DNA of 30,783 nucleotides from CAYLWN01 sp964387625 (GCA_964387625.1 CAYLWN010000010.1:1-30783), one strand, 5' to 3'; positions 6,451 to 15,274 are shown, counted from the stretch's first letter. Program-made: numbers and translations. The notes: a model not told the origin generated them from the letters alone.

Positions 6451-7854
6451 ATGTTAATCGAACGATTGGGTGAGAAATGCGGAATTTTTGGTGTATATTC
6501 TCCTGGATACGAAGCTGCTCGTTTAACACATTCTGGCATATTTACACTTCAACATCGAGGTCAGGAAAGTGCAGGAATAGTAACTTCAGATGAAAGTCGA
6601 CTTTATCTACATAAAGGTATGGGTTTAGTAACTCATGTGTTTGATGAAAATACAATTACAACATTATTAGGGTTCACGGGAATTGGACATACCCGTTATT
6701 CTACTTCTAAAGGATCAAATTTAAAACACGCTCAACCGGTTATGCGGGAAGATGGAATATTAGCTCTAGCTCATAATGGAAATTTACCCTCAACAATTGT
6801 ATTAGAAACCTATCTTCGCGAAAATGGATTACAATTAAATTTTAGTAATGATTCAGAAATGATGGCGGATGTATTAGGATATTTTCTTCGTAAAGGTGCT
6901 TCGCTCGAAGAAGCAATCAAAGAAGCGTATCCACTTTTTACCGGAGCTTTTTGTTTAGCAATTTTAACGCATGATAAGTTAGCTGTTGTTAGAGATGAAA
7001 AAGGTATCCGTCCTTTATCATATGGTAAATTAAACGGTGGTTATGTTTTTGCTTCAGAAACTTGCGCGTTAGATGTAGTTCAAGCTGAATATATTGGAGA
7101 TGTAAAACCCGGAGAAATGATAGTTGTTGACGAGTATGGAATACATAATTATCAACTTAAAAGTGGAGAACAAAAGCTGGATATTTTTGAATTTGTTTAT
7201 TTCGCCAGACCGGATAGTATGCTTCTTGGTAAAAGCGTATATGTAGTACGTTATAACTTCGGACAACAAATAGCCAAAGAAAGTCCGGTTGATGCAGATG
7301 TAGTTATTCCAGTTCCTGATTCTGCGATTCCGGCAGCAAACGGTTATTCACAAATTTCAGGAATACCATGTCATCCAGCTTTAACAAAAAATAGATATAT
7401 TCATCGGACTTTTATTGAACCGGTACAACAATTACGTGAACAAAGTGTGAGAATGAAACTCAATCCTATACCTGAATTGATTCGAGGAAAACGTGTAATC
7501 ATAATTGATGATTCAATCGTCCGATTAACCACCATGGGCCCGATTGTTAATTTATTACGTAATGCCGGAGCAAAAGAAGTACATGTTCGGATAAGCTCTC
7601 CTCCGGTTAGATATCCAGATTATTATGGAATTGATACTCATAATCAAAATGAATTAGCAGCAGCTAAGTTTACCGTACCCGAGATTTGTGAAAGAATAAA
7701 AGCTGATTCATTAGCATATCTTTCATATAAGGGAATGATCGAAGCAACAGGTTTACCGGAAGATGTATTTAATACCTCATGTTTTACAGGTATTTATCCG
7801 ATTGATATTCGTGAAAGAGCTGGAGAAATAGTTCATTTTCCAACATATGAATGA
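6451..7854 (+). CDS. purF: Amidophosphoribosyltransferase (first committed step of purine synthesis)
   Basis: Makes 5-phosphoribosylamine from PRPP and glutamine. I choose the ATG at 6451 because it gives a nine-residue propeptide (MLIERLGEK) before the nucleophile Cys10, as in Bacillus-type PurF; an in-frame ATG at 6433 lies inside the terminator stem. The N-terminal Ntn-hydrolase glutaminase shows CGIFGVYS, LQHRGQESAGI, GHTRYST and HNGN. The C-terminal phosphoribosyltransferase domain shows FASETCALDVV, VYFARPDS, and the PRPP loop IIDDSIVRLTT (7504-7533). That loop has Leu359 where PurF normally has glycine. Only one cysteine of the CxxCFTG region remains, so the iron-sulfur cluster of some PurFs is probably absent. 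It leads the operon and overlaps purN by eight bases. Confidence 0.95.
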   Translation: MLIERLGEKCGIFGVYSPGYEAARLTHSGIFTLQHRGQESAGIVTSDESRLYLHKGMGLVTHVFDENTITTLLGFTGIGHTRYSTSKGSNLKHAQPVMREDGILALAHNGNLPSTIVLETYLRENGLQLNFSNDSEMMADVLGYFLRKGASLEEAIKEAYPLFTGAFCLAILTHDKLAVVRDEKGIRPLSYGKLNGGYVFASETCALDVVQAEYIGDVKPGEMIVVDEYGIHNYQLKSGEQKLDIFEFVYFARPDSMLLGKSVYVVRYNFGQQIAKESPVDADVVIPVPDSAIPAANGYSQISGIPCHPALTKNRYIHRTFIEPVQQLREQSVRMKLNPIPELIRGKRVIIIDDSIVRLTTMGPIVNLLRNAGAKEVHVRISSPPVRYPDYYGIDTHNQNELAAAKFTVPEICERIKADSLAYLSYKGMIEATGLPEDVFNTSCFTGIYPIDIRERAGEIVHFPTYE

Positions 7855-8572
7855 GACTTTACGTTTAGCAATATTGATTTCAGGTTCTGGATCAACTGCT
7901 GAAGCCATAATTAAAGCCAGTCAAAAAGATGGTGTGTTATTTCAAAAAATAAAGCCGATAGTTGTATTTTCTAGTAAATCTGATGCGTTAGGTATTGAAA
8001 AAGCTCAAAGATTAGGAATTCCGGTTGAAATAGTTCCCAGGAAAAATTTTCCTTTTAATGAAGAAGGTAGAAATTTGTACGGTGATGAATTAGAACGGAG
8101 ATTAAAAAAATACAATCCTGATTACTTAAGTCAAAATGGTTGGTTGTCAATTACCCCGGACAATGTTATTTTTCAATATGAAAATAAAATATTTAACCAA
8201 CATCCCGGACCAACAGAATTTGGCGGAAAAGGCATGCATGGATTGGCAGTTCATGCTGCTGTTTTAAAATTTCAACAATTAACCAACAGAGTATTTCCTA
8301 CAGAAGCATCAATTCATCGCGTGAGTTCTGTGGTTGATAGCGGGGTAGTAGTTGCCAGACAAAACGTGGATGTTTATGATCATGATACTGCGGAATCATT
8401 AGCAGCACGAGTTTTACCAGTAGAACATGCTTTGCAGTTATTATTTTGGAAAGATGTTTATGAAGGTTATATAGTAGAACTTCATCGTCAAAAACCTTTA
8501 ATTAAATCAGGTGAAGAAGATTTTTTACAACAAGCAATTATTTATGCCAGACAAAAATATCCGAAAGGATGA
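7847..8572 (+). CDS. purN: Phosphoribosylglycinamide formyltransferase (GAR transformylase), divergent
   Basis: Transfers a formyl group from 10-formyltetrahydrofolate to GAR. Seen: nucleotide-binding start LAILISGSGSTAEAII, catalytic segment FNQHPGPTEFGG with the expected Asn and His, and IHRVSSVVDSGVVVARQ carrying the expected Asp. At 241 residues it is longer than typical PurN (about 190-215). The active-site stretch reads NQHPGPTEFGGKGMHG rather than the usual NIHPSLLP, marking a divergent subgroup. The start ATG overlaps the purF stop, indicating translational coupling. The product, FGAR, is the substrate of the purL/purQ pair two genes downstream. Confidence 0.88.
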   Translation: MNETLRLAILISGSGSTAEAIIKASQKDGVLFQKIKPIVVFSSKSDALGIEKAQRLGIPVEIVPRKNFPFNEEGRNLYGDELERRLKKYNPDYLSQNGWLSITPDNVIFQYENKIFNQHPGPTEFGGKGMHGLAVHAAVLKFQQLTNRVFPTEASIHRVSSVVDSGVVVARQNVDVYDHDTAESLAARVLPVEHALQLLFWKDVYEGYIVELHRQKPLIKSGEEDFLQQAIIYARQKYPKG

Positions 8573-8584
8573 ATTTTAATTATT

Positions 8585-9115
8585 ATGATTAAGAATAATT
8601 GGTATGTAATAACCGGTGCTCCTTGTTCTGGAAAGTCTACGATTCTTTTTTTATTAAAAAATAAAGGTTACTATGTAGTTGAAGAAGCTGCTAGAGTCTA
8701 CATTGACCAAGAGATGGCAAAAGGTCGTACTTTAGAAGAAATTAGAAAAAATGAATATGCGTTTCAAAAAAAAGTTTTACAAATAAAAATAAATAATGAA
8801 AAAAGATTATCTAAAGATAAATTAATTATTTTTGAAAGAGGAATCCCGGATAGTGTAGCTTATTATAAACTATGCGGAATAAACAAAAATGTTTTATTAG
8901 AAAGATCTATTAAAAATTGTTTTTATAGAAAAATATTTTTATTTGAACTTTTAGATTACCAAATAGATTATGCGCGAACTGAAGATAAAGAAAGAGCTAA
9001 TCATTTAGAAAAACTTTTAGAAGAGAGCTATCAATATATTAATGCTCCTGTTATAAAAATACCAAAGATGTCAATTGAAAAAAGATTAGAAATTATATTA
9101 AGTCACATAAATTAA
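8585..9115 (+). CDS. P-loop NTPase/kinase (AAA_28-like) in the purine operon
   Basis: A 176-residue P-loop protein. Walker A GAPCSGKST is at residues 11-19, followed by YYVVEEAARVYIDQEMAKG and a Walker-B-like IIFERGIPDSVAYY near 80-93. This pattern resembles the AAA_28 family (NadR-like kinases and relatives), many of which phosphorylate small molecules. The substrate is unknown. It sits 12 bases after purN and two bases before the HAD gene, so it should be co-transcribed with the purine genes. A role in nucleotide or nucleoside phosphorylation is inferred from context only. Confidence 0.7.
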   Translation: MIKNNWYVITGAPCSGKSTILFLLKNKGYYVVEEAARVYIDQEMAKGRTLEEIRKNEYAFQKKVLQIKINNEKRLSKDKLIIFERGIPDSVAYYKLCGINKNVLLERSIKNCFYRKIFLFELLDYQIDYARTEDKERANHLEKLLEESYQYINAPVIKIPKMSIEKRLEIILSHIN

Positions 9116-9117
9116 TT

Positions 9118-10098
9118 ATGGTTAACAAAAATTATCTGATTGCTTTTGATTTTGATGGAACAGTTGCAAAAACTTATGAAAAAAGTCCTAAAGGTATTGG
9201 AATTAATGAAGCAAACAGATTAGCGATTAATGATATTTTTGGTCAAAAAGGATTAGATATATTCGATAACCTAGGAGGATTAAAAAATAAAGCCCCCAGC
9301 GAATTAATTAGAAATATTATAATTTCTGGAGGACGGACTTTACTTGATTATGCACAAACTTTTTTTAACCATAATTTCGACCATCTTAATCAATTTGTTC
9401 CAAGTGAAAAGAGTGTTCCACTCGTATGGAATTACGAAATTCTAGATAAAGTAATCAGTGAATTATTTGTTAGACAAAAATTACATTATTTAATGGATCA
9501 AATTGGAACTCAATTTCTTGATGGTTCTATTTGGCCGAGACCATGTAAAGGTTTTATAGAATTTTGGCAACAACTTCAAATATTGAATAATGAAATTGGT
9601 GGAAAAATTAATACAGCTATTATATCTTCAGGACATGAAGAATTTATAAAAAAAACATTTTTTAAATGGGATATCTCTTTACCAGATATTTTAGTGACTG
9701 AGGATGATATTCGGGGACGAAAATATCCAAAAGATATTGAAAGAAGAGTTAAGCCTGGAGAATTACCTCTTGCATTAGCTCATCAAGAGTGGTTAAGAAT
9801 GAACAATTTAACCGGTTTTCATTTTAATGTTATAGATGCAAAATTGACTAGAGATAAAATATTATATTTCGGTGATGATTTAATAAAGGATGGTAGTTTA
9901 GCATATAGGGCTTATATAGTTTTTGGTTTATTTACCCAAGAAGGAAAAATTAATCAACAATTCAATACAAATTCATTTAGTGATTGGGAAATAATCGTTA
10001 AACATTTACAAAAATGGAAAAATAAAATGTTAGAAGGTTATTCGTTTAATGAAATATTAAGTAATAATATTACTATAAATAGACGAGAAAGATGTTAA
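9118..10098 (+). CDS. HAD-superfamily hydrolase in the purine operon
   Basis: A 326-residue haloacid-dehalogenase-type protein, probably a phosphatase. Motif I DFDGTVAKT has the nucleophile Asp11 and acid Asp13. Motif II is AIISSGHEEF, and motif IV is ILYFGDDLIKDG. A long cap region of about 120 residues lies between motifs I and II (GRTLLDYAQTFFNH through WPRPCKGFIEFW). I cannot name the substrate. It follows the P-loop gene by two bases, and the two look like a kinase/phosphatase pair embedded between purN and purL. Confidence 0.75.
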   Translation: MVNKNYLIAFDFDGTVAKTYEKSPKGIGINEANRLAINDIFGQKGLDIFDNLGGLKNKAPSELIRNIIISGGRTLLDYAQTFFNHNFDHLNQFVPSEKSVPLVWNYEILDKVISELFVRQKLHYLMDQIGTQFLDGSIWPRPCKGFIEFWQQLQILNNEIGGKINTAIISSGHEEFIKKTFFKWDISLPDILVTEDDIRGRKYPKDIERRVKPGELPLALAHQEWLRMNNLTGFHFNVIDAKLTRDKILYFGDDLIKDGSLAYRAYIVFGLFTQEGKINQQFNTNSFSDWEIIVKHLQKWKNKMLEGYSFNEILSNNITINRRERC

Positions 10099-10110
10099 AA
10101 TAATAAAAAA

Positions 10111-13101
10111 ATGATAACCAGAATTGAAATTAGTACAAAAGTTTCCGATACTCGTAGCTTGGTAAGAAAAGCAAAAATTGAACGGTTAGGATATCATAAA
10201 AAAATTAATCAAGTAAATATCGTTGATGTTTATACAATTAATAAGAATTTCAGTCAAACGGATTTAAATAAAATTTCCACCATGCTGACAAATCCTGTTA
10301 CGCAAAATGCAAGTTCTAAATCTTCAATTCATCCCCCAAAATTTACTGTAGTTTTTGAAATAGGATTTCTACCCGGAGTGACTGATAATGTGGCCAATAC
10401 TGCAAAAGAAATGATTGAAGATTTATTAAAAACAAAATTTAAAACAGATGAAAATGTATACACATCACAAATCACTTTTATTAACGGTCAAATTTCCAAA
10501 GTAAACGCAGATAAAATTTCGGAAAGTTTTTATAACCCGATTATTCAAAGAGTAAAAATTAAAAGTTACCAAGAATTTATTAAGGACAGAGGTATGGGAA
10601 AAGAAATTCCCCTAGTAAAAATAAATCAACAACCCAAAATTGATCAAGTTAATTTGGATGTATCAGATAATGAACTTATCCAAATCGGAAAGTCCGGAAT
10701 TGTAAATCACGATGGAACCAGACGCGGTCCACTGGCACTTGATTTGACATATTTAAAAACTATCCGCGAATATTTTAAGAAAAAAGATAGAAATCCAACT
10801 GATATTGAGCTTGAATCAATTGCTCAAACCTGGTCAGAACATTGTAAGCATACGATATTTGCCGATCCGATTGATGATATTAAAGAAGGACTTTATGAAA
10901 AATATATAAAAAAAGCTACTGAAAAAATCAGAAAGAAAAAGTCGGCCAAAGGCCGATCGTCCTCTGGACGAGATTTCTGTGTGTCAGTTTTTACTGATAA
11001 TTCGGGAGCCATTAAATTTGATCAAGATTATTTAATAACCGACAAAGTGGAAACTCATAATAGTCCATCTGCCCTTGATCCATTTGGTGGTGCAATTACC
11101 GGAATAGTTGGAGTAAACCGGGATGCTATCGGATTTGGATTAGGAGCAAAACCCATTATCAACCGATATGGATTTTGTTTTGCAGAACCAAATGATAAAA
11201 CACCATTATTTAAAGGTTCTAATTTTACCCAAAAAATGCTGGAACCAAGAAGAATCATGGATGGAGTTATTGAAGGAGTAAATTCAGGAGGAAATTGTTC
11301 CGGCATTCCCACTCCTCAGGGTTTTATGTTTTTTGACAGGCGTTACAAAGGGAAGCCATTAGTTTTTGTAGGAACTGTGGGACTAATTCCCAATAAAATA
11401 TTTTCCAAATCCGGAAGCAAAAAATCTTATGTAAAAAAAGCCCAACCAGGAGATTATATTGTGATGGTTGGAGGTCGGGTGGGGATTGATGGAATTCATG
11501 GAGCAACTTTTTCTTCAGAAGCTATGGATTCGGGAAGTCCGGCAACTGCAGTACAGATAGGTGATCCGATTACACAAAAAAAATTAAGCGATGCCATTAT
11601 CAAAGAAGCCAGAAATTTAAATTTATATCATAGTATTACTGATAATGGTGCGGGAGGTCTATCCTGTTCAGTCGCAGAAATGGCCAAAGAATCCGGAGGT
11701 TGTTTAGTAAATCTTGATTTGGTGCCTTTAAAATATCCGGGTTTGGCTCCCTGGCAAATTTGGATATCGGAATCTCAAGAAAGAATGACTTTAGCAGTTC
11801 CTAAAAATAAATGGAATATATTTTCAAATTTGATGAAAATCCGGGGAGTGGAAGCTACAATAATCGGAGAATTTACCCAAAAAAAACAATGTCTGGTCAA
11901 ATATCATGATCAAATCATCATGGATGTAGATATGAAATTTTTACATGACGGTTTACCAAAACGGGTAATGAAAACAACTTTTACGCAAAAAACTCATCAA
12001 GAGCCAAGATTTAAAGTGCCTATTAATTTGACTTTGACATTAAAGCAAATCTTAAAAAGACCGAATATTGCCGGACAGGAATTTTTATCCATGCAGTATG
12101 ACCATGAAGTTCAGGGAGGGTCAGTGCTTAAACCTATACAGGGAAAAGGCCGGATAAATAGTGAAGCAACAATTGTAAGACCATTGCTCACATCTTCAAA
12201 AGGAGTAGTAGTAACTCAAGGGATTTGTCCGACTTATTCGGATATTGATACTTATCATATGGCAGCCTGCAGTATTGATACGGCAATTAGAAATGCAGTT
12301 GCAGTTGGCGCAAATATCAAATATTTAGCATTATTGGATAATTTTTGCTGGTGCAGTTGCCAAGATCCGGAAAGATTGGGTCAGTTAAAAAGAGCAGCTA
12401 AAGCTTGTTTTGATTATACTATTGCTTATCAAACGCCGCTGATTTCCGGAAAGGACAGTATGTTTAACGATTTCAAGGGATTTGATCGTTTGGGTAAAAA
12501 TATAAAAATTTCAATTCCGCCAACACTTTTAATTTCCTCAATTGGCGTGATTGATGAAATTTCAAAATCTATTTCAATTGATTTAAAATTTCCCGGTGAT
12601 CTGATTTATATATTGGGTGAAACAAATGATGAACTGGGTGGTTCAGAATATTTTTCAAGTTATAAATATATTGGAAATGCAGTTCCTCAAGTTGATGCCA
12701 GAAAAAATAAAAAACTTTATACAAATTTTTATAAATGTGTTAAGTCAAATTTACTTGCATCGGCAATTAGTGTGGGTAGAGGAGGACTGGGAGTAGCTTT
12801 AACAAAAACAGCTATGGCAGGAGATTTGGGGTTGGAAATCTCTTTAAAAAATTTACCGGGAAAATTTACCCGCGATGATTTTGCTTTATTTTCCGAAAGC
12901 CAGGGAAGAATTATTGTGTCAATCAATCCCAAAAATAAAGCCCGGTTTGAGAGCTTTATGAAAAAAAATTCTTTTGCATGTATTGGTTATGTGACTCAAC
13001 AAAAAAACATTTTAATTAAAAATCCACAGGGAAATAAAATTATTGATTTAAAATTAAAGTCAGCACTAGAAAGTTATAAATCGACATTCGAAGAATTTTA
13101 G
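10111..13101 (+). CDS. purL: Phosphoribosylformylglycinamidine synthase, synthetase subunit with PurS-like N-terminus
   Basis: ATP-dependent conversion of FGAR to FGAM, using ammonia from PurQ. Residues 1-160 form a PurS-like region, apparently two repeats (the second contains GFLPGVTDNVANTAKEMIE). The linker motif TWSEHCKH is at 240-247, followed by tandem AIR-synthetase-like halves (DKVETHNSPSALDPFGGA, GATFSSEAMDS, DNGAGGLSCSVAEMA, then GICPTYSDIDTY and ISGKDSMFND). Length 996 is that of a large-type PurL minus its glutaminase, which here is the separate purQ. Residues 278-287 (SAKGRSSSGR) are encoded by an inserted GC-rich double palindrome. No Shine-Dalgarno is seen. The stop codon lies at the edge of a two-hairpin repeat. 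Confidence 0.95.
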   Translation: MITRIEISTKVSDTRSLVRKAKIERLGYHKKINQVNIVDVYTINKNFSQTDLNKISTMLTNPVTQNASSKSSIHPPKFTVVFEIGFLPGVTDNVANTAKEMIEDLLKTKFKTDENVYTSQITFINGQISKVNADKISESFYNPIIQRVKIKSYQEFIKDRGMGKEIPLVKINQQPKIDQVNLDVSDNELIQIGKSGIVNHDGTRRGPLALDLTYLKTIREYFKKKDRNPTDIELESIAQTWSEHCKHTIFADPIDDIKEGLYEKYIKKATEKIRKKKSAKGRSSSGRDFCVSVFTDNSGAIKFDQDYLITDKVETHNSPSALDPFGGAITGIVGVNRDAIGFGLGAKPIINRYGFCFAEPNDKTPLFKGSNFTQKMLEPRRIMDGVIEGVNSGGNCSGIPTPQGFMFFDRRYKGKPLVFVGTVGLIPNKIFSKSGSKKSYVKKAQPGDYIVMVGGRVGIDGIHGATFSSEAMDSGSPATAVQIGDPITQKKLSDAIIKEARNLNLYHSITDNGAGGLSCSVAEMAKESGGCLVNLDLVPLKYPGLAPWQIWISESQERMTLAVPKNKWNIFSNLMKIRGVEATIIGEFTQKKQCLVKYHDQIIMDVDMKFLHDGLPKRVMKTTFTQKTHQEPRFKVPINLTLTLKQILKRPNIAGQEFLSMQYDHEVQGGSVLKPIQGKGRINSEATIVRPLLTSSKGVVVTQGICPTYSDIDTYHMAACSIDTAIRNAVAVGANIKYLALLDNFCWCSCQDPERLGQLKRAAKACFDYTIAYQTPLISGKDSMFNDFKGFDRLGKNIKISIPPTLLISSIGVIDEISKSISIDLKFPGDLIYILGETNDELGGSEYFSSYKYIGNAVPQVDARKNKKLYTNFYKCVKSNLLASAISVGRGGLGVALTKTAMAGDLGLEISLKNLPGKFTRDDFALFSESQGRIIVSINPKNKARFESFMKKNSFACIGYVTQQKNILIKNPQGNKIIDLKLKSALESYKSTFEEF
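10942..10971. repeat. In-frame 30-bp double palindrome inside purL
   Basis: Two perfect hairpins side by side: TCGGCC-AAA-GGCCGA (10942-10956) and TCGTCC-TCT-GGACGA (10957-10971). They occupy exactly ten codons, begin on a codon boundary and are strikingly GC-rich compared with the gene. They encode a small, polar, probably surface-loop stretch, as expected of a tolerated palindromic insertion. Confidence 0.6.
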
Positions 13102-13171
13102 AGTCTGTTTGATCCCGATTAAATCGGGTCATTACAGACTCTTATGAAGCTATTTACAAATATAGCTTCTT
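13098..13171. repeat. Two-hairpin dispersed element, copy B (purL-purQ junction)
   Basis: First hairpin: GAGTCTGT (13101-13108) with ACAGACTC (13134-13141), containing an inner stem CCCGAT (13114-13119) with ATCGGG (13123-13128). Second hairpin: GAAGCTAT (13146-13153) with ATAGCTTC (13162-13169). The left end and the TCATTACAG junction match copy A at 2396-2505. It begins at the purL stop codon and ends three bases before the purQ ATG, so it may lower read-through or affect purQ translation. Confidence 0.65.
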
Positions 13172-13174
13172 AAT

Positions 13175-13975
13175 ATGATGAAGCCAAAAGTAATCATCCT
13201 TTCAGGATACGGATTGAATTGTGAGGAAGAAACTAAATATGCATTTGAATTGGCTGGCGGTCAAGCTGACATAGTGCATATTAATGATCTAATTACTAAG
13301 ATATATAACCTCAATAATTATCAGATTTTAGCCATACCCGGAGGTTTTGCTTATGGCGATGATACCGGATCGGGAAATGCCTATGCCCAAAAACTGAAAA
13401 ACCATTTATGGAAAGAGTTAATTAAATTTGTGAAAGGTGATAAACTGGTAATCGGCATCTGTAACGGATTTCAAATTTTAGTTAACTTGGGATTACTGCC
13501 GGCTTTGAACAATAAATATGGAGACAGACAGGTGGCGTTACTGCATAATACTTCTGCCCGTTATACTGTCCGTTGGATAGATTTAAAAATCGAAAATCAA
13601 AACCCGTGGTTTTCCAATATTGAAACTTTATCTTTACCGATAGCTCATGGGGAAGGAAAATTCTTTGCTGAAGGTGAAATATTAAAAAAACTAAATACCC
13701 AAAAATTAATTGCTGCCAAATATACCAAAGGGGAAATATGTGATTACCAATCCTTGGATTTTAATCCAAATGGTTCGGTAAACGACATTGCGGCAATTAC
13801 AAATGAAACCGGAAAAATTTTAGGTATGATGCCTCATCCGGAGCGGGCGATATTTTTTACCCAATTGCCAAATTGGACTTACCTTAAAGAGCAATATTTA
13901 CGAAAAAACCAAGAACTGCCAAAATTTGGTCCTGGTATTATAATTTTCAAAAATGCCGTAAATTATTTTTTATAA
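13175..13975 (+). CDS. purQ: Phosphoribosylformylglycinamidine synthase, glutaminase subunit
   Basis: Class I glutamine amidotransferase that supplies ammonia to PurL. Seen: oxyanion loop AIPGGFAYGDDTGSG, nucleophile elbow VIGICNGFQIL with Cys96, and the His-Glu pair in MMPHPERAIFF near the C-terminus. The 266 residues are longer than the about 225-residue Bacillus PurQ and match the longer type that partners large PurL chains. A second ATG follows directly (13178), so the start is uncertain by one codon. It lies behind a two-hairpin repeat, but same-strand order with purL and purA supports one operon. Confidence 0.95.
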   Translation: MMKPKVIILSGYGLNCEEETKYAFELAGGQADIVHINDLITKIYNLNNYQILAIPGGFAYGDDTGSGNAYAQKLKNHLWKELIKFVKGDKLVIGICNGFQILVNLGLLPALNNKYGDRQVALLHNTSARYTVRWIDLKIENQNPWFSNIETLSLPIAHGEGKFFAEGEILKKLNTQKLIAAKYTKGEICDYQSLDFNPNGSVNDIAAITNETGKILGMMPHPERAIFFTQLPNWTYLKEQYLRKNQELPKFGPGIIIFKNAVNYFL

Positions 13976-13980
13976 AGGAG
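13974..13980 (+). promoter_or_regulatory. Canonical Shine-Dalgarno of purA
   Basis: AAAGGAG overlaps the purQ stop codon and lies five bases before the purA ATG. It is the one textbook ribosome binding site I see in the window. Confidence 0.8.
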
Positions 13981-13985
13981 AAAAT

Positions 13986-15254
13986 ATGGTTCACTTAATA
14001 ATTGGAGCGCAATGGGGTGATGAAGGTAAGGGTAAAATCGTCGATCTACTTTCCCAAAAAGCAGATTGTGTAATCCGTTTTCACGGAGGAAATAACGCTG
14101 GCCATACTATTATAAATAGTTGTGGTAAATTTCCCCTGCATTTAGTTCCTGCAGGAATTTTTAATCAAAAATGCCAGGTTTTTATTACCAACGGTGTAAT
14201 TTTAGATTTGGGTGTTTTAATAAAAGAAATTGAAATGATTGAACGGGTTCTCCCTGATCTGTCAGATAGACTGTTTATTTCTCCCCGCGCGCATGTAATT
14301 ATGCCATATCATAAAATACTGGACAGATTGTTTGAGGATGCTAAAGGTAAAGCTAAAACCGGGACAACTGGCAGGGGAATCGGACCAACTTATGCAGACA
14401 AAGTATCCTATAATGGAATTCGTTTGTTTGATTTTATAAATCCACAAATGTTTAAGAAAAAACTGGAAATGATATTACTGTTAAAAAATAAAATGATTAC
14501 AGCTTTTGGAGAAAAACCGTTAAAATTAGATGAGGTTTATCAGGAAGAATTTAAAAAATTTAAAAAAATAAAACATTATGTTAAAGATACATTTGAACCC
14601 GTAATGCAGGCAGTTAAACAAAATAAGAAAATTATTTGTGAAGGGGCTCAAGGAACATTTTTGGATAATGACTGGGGAACTTATCCATTTGTAACAGGTT
14701 CAAATATGGTAGCTGGAAATATCAATTCCGGAGCAGGGATTTCTCCTGTCCATATCAAAAAAATTACCGGTATAGTGAAAGCTTATACAACTCGAGTTGG
14801 TGGAGGGCCATTTCCTACTGAACAGTTAAATCAGTTTGGAGAGCTTTTACAGAAAGTAGGAGCTGAATTTGGAGCTACAACAGGAAGAGCTAGGCGTTGC
14901 GGTTGGTTAGATTTGGAACTTCTACGATTTGCAGTTGAATTAAACGGTTTTACCGAATTAGTAATTACAAAATTGGATGTTTTAGATGATTTTAAAGCTA
15001 TTAAAATATGTCATGGTTATAAGTTAAACGGGAAAAAAGTGAAATATATAGATTGTGATGCTCATTCGCTAAGCAAAGTTAAGCCGGTTTATAAAATCAT
15101 GAAAGGATGGAATTCTTCCATTAAAAATATTAAAAAATTTGAGAATTTGCCAAAACAGGCAAAAACATACCTTAAAGAAATTACGGATAATTTAAAAATT
15201 CCCATATCTTTAATTTCTGTTGGACCTGAAAGAAATCAAACAATTATTTGTTAG
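13986..15254 (+). CDS. purA: Adenylosuccinate synthetase
   Basis: GTP-dependent joining of IMP and aspartate to adenylosuccinate, the first step from IMP to AMP. Seen: the N-terminal P-loop-like IIGAQWGDEGKGKIVDLL, RFHGGNNAGHT, the GTTGRGIGPTYADKVSYNGIR segment (read as the two motifs GTTGRGIGPTYADK and NGIR), EGAQGTFLDNDWGTYP, TTGRARRCGWLD and a C-terminal SVGPERNQTI. The 422 residues are normal length. A strong Shine-Dalgarno precedes it, suggesting it is translated better than its neighbours. It works with the next gene, purB. Confidence 0.96.
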   Translation: MVHLIIGAQWGDEGKGKIVDLLSQKADCVIRFHGGNNAGHTIINSCGKFPLHLVPAGIFNQKCQVFITNGVILDLGVLIKEIEMIERVLPDLSDRLFISPRAHVIMPYHKILDRLFEDAKGKAKTGTTGRGIGPTYADKVSYNGIRLFDFINPQMFKKKLEMILLLKNKMITAFGEKPLKLDEVYQEEFKKFKKIKHYVKDTFEPVMQAVKQNKKIICEGAQGTFLDNDWGTYPFVTGSNMVAGNINSGAGISPVHIKKITGIVKAYTTRVGGGPFPTEQLNQFGELLQKVGAEFGATTGRARRCGWLDLELLRFAVELNGFTELVITKLDVLDDFKAIKICHGYKLNGKKVKYIDCDAHSLSKVKPVYKIMKGWNSSIKNIKKFENLPKQAKTYLKEITDNLKIPISLISVGPERNQTIIC

Positions 15255-15274
15255 ATGGAAGATTGATATTTTTT

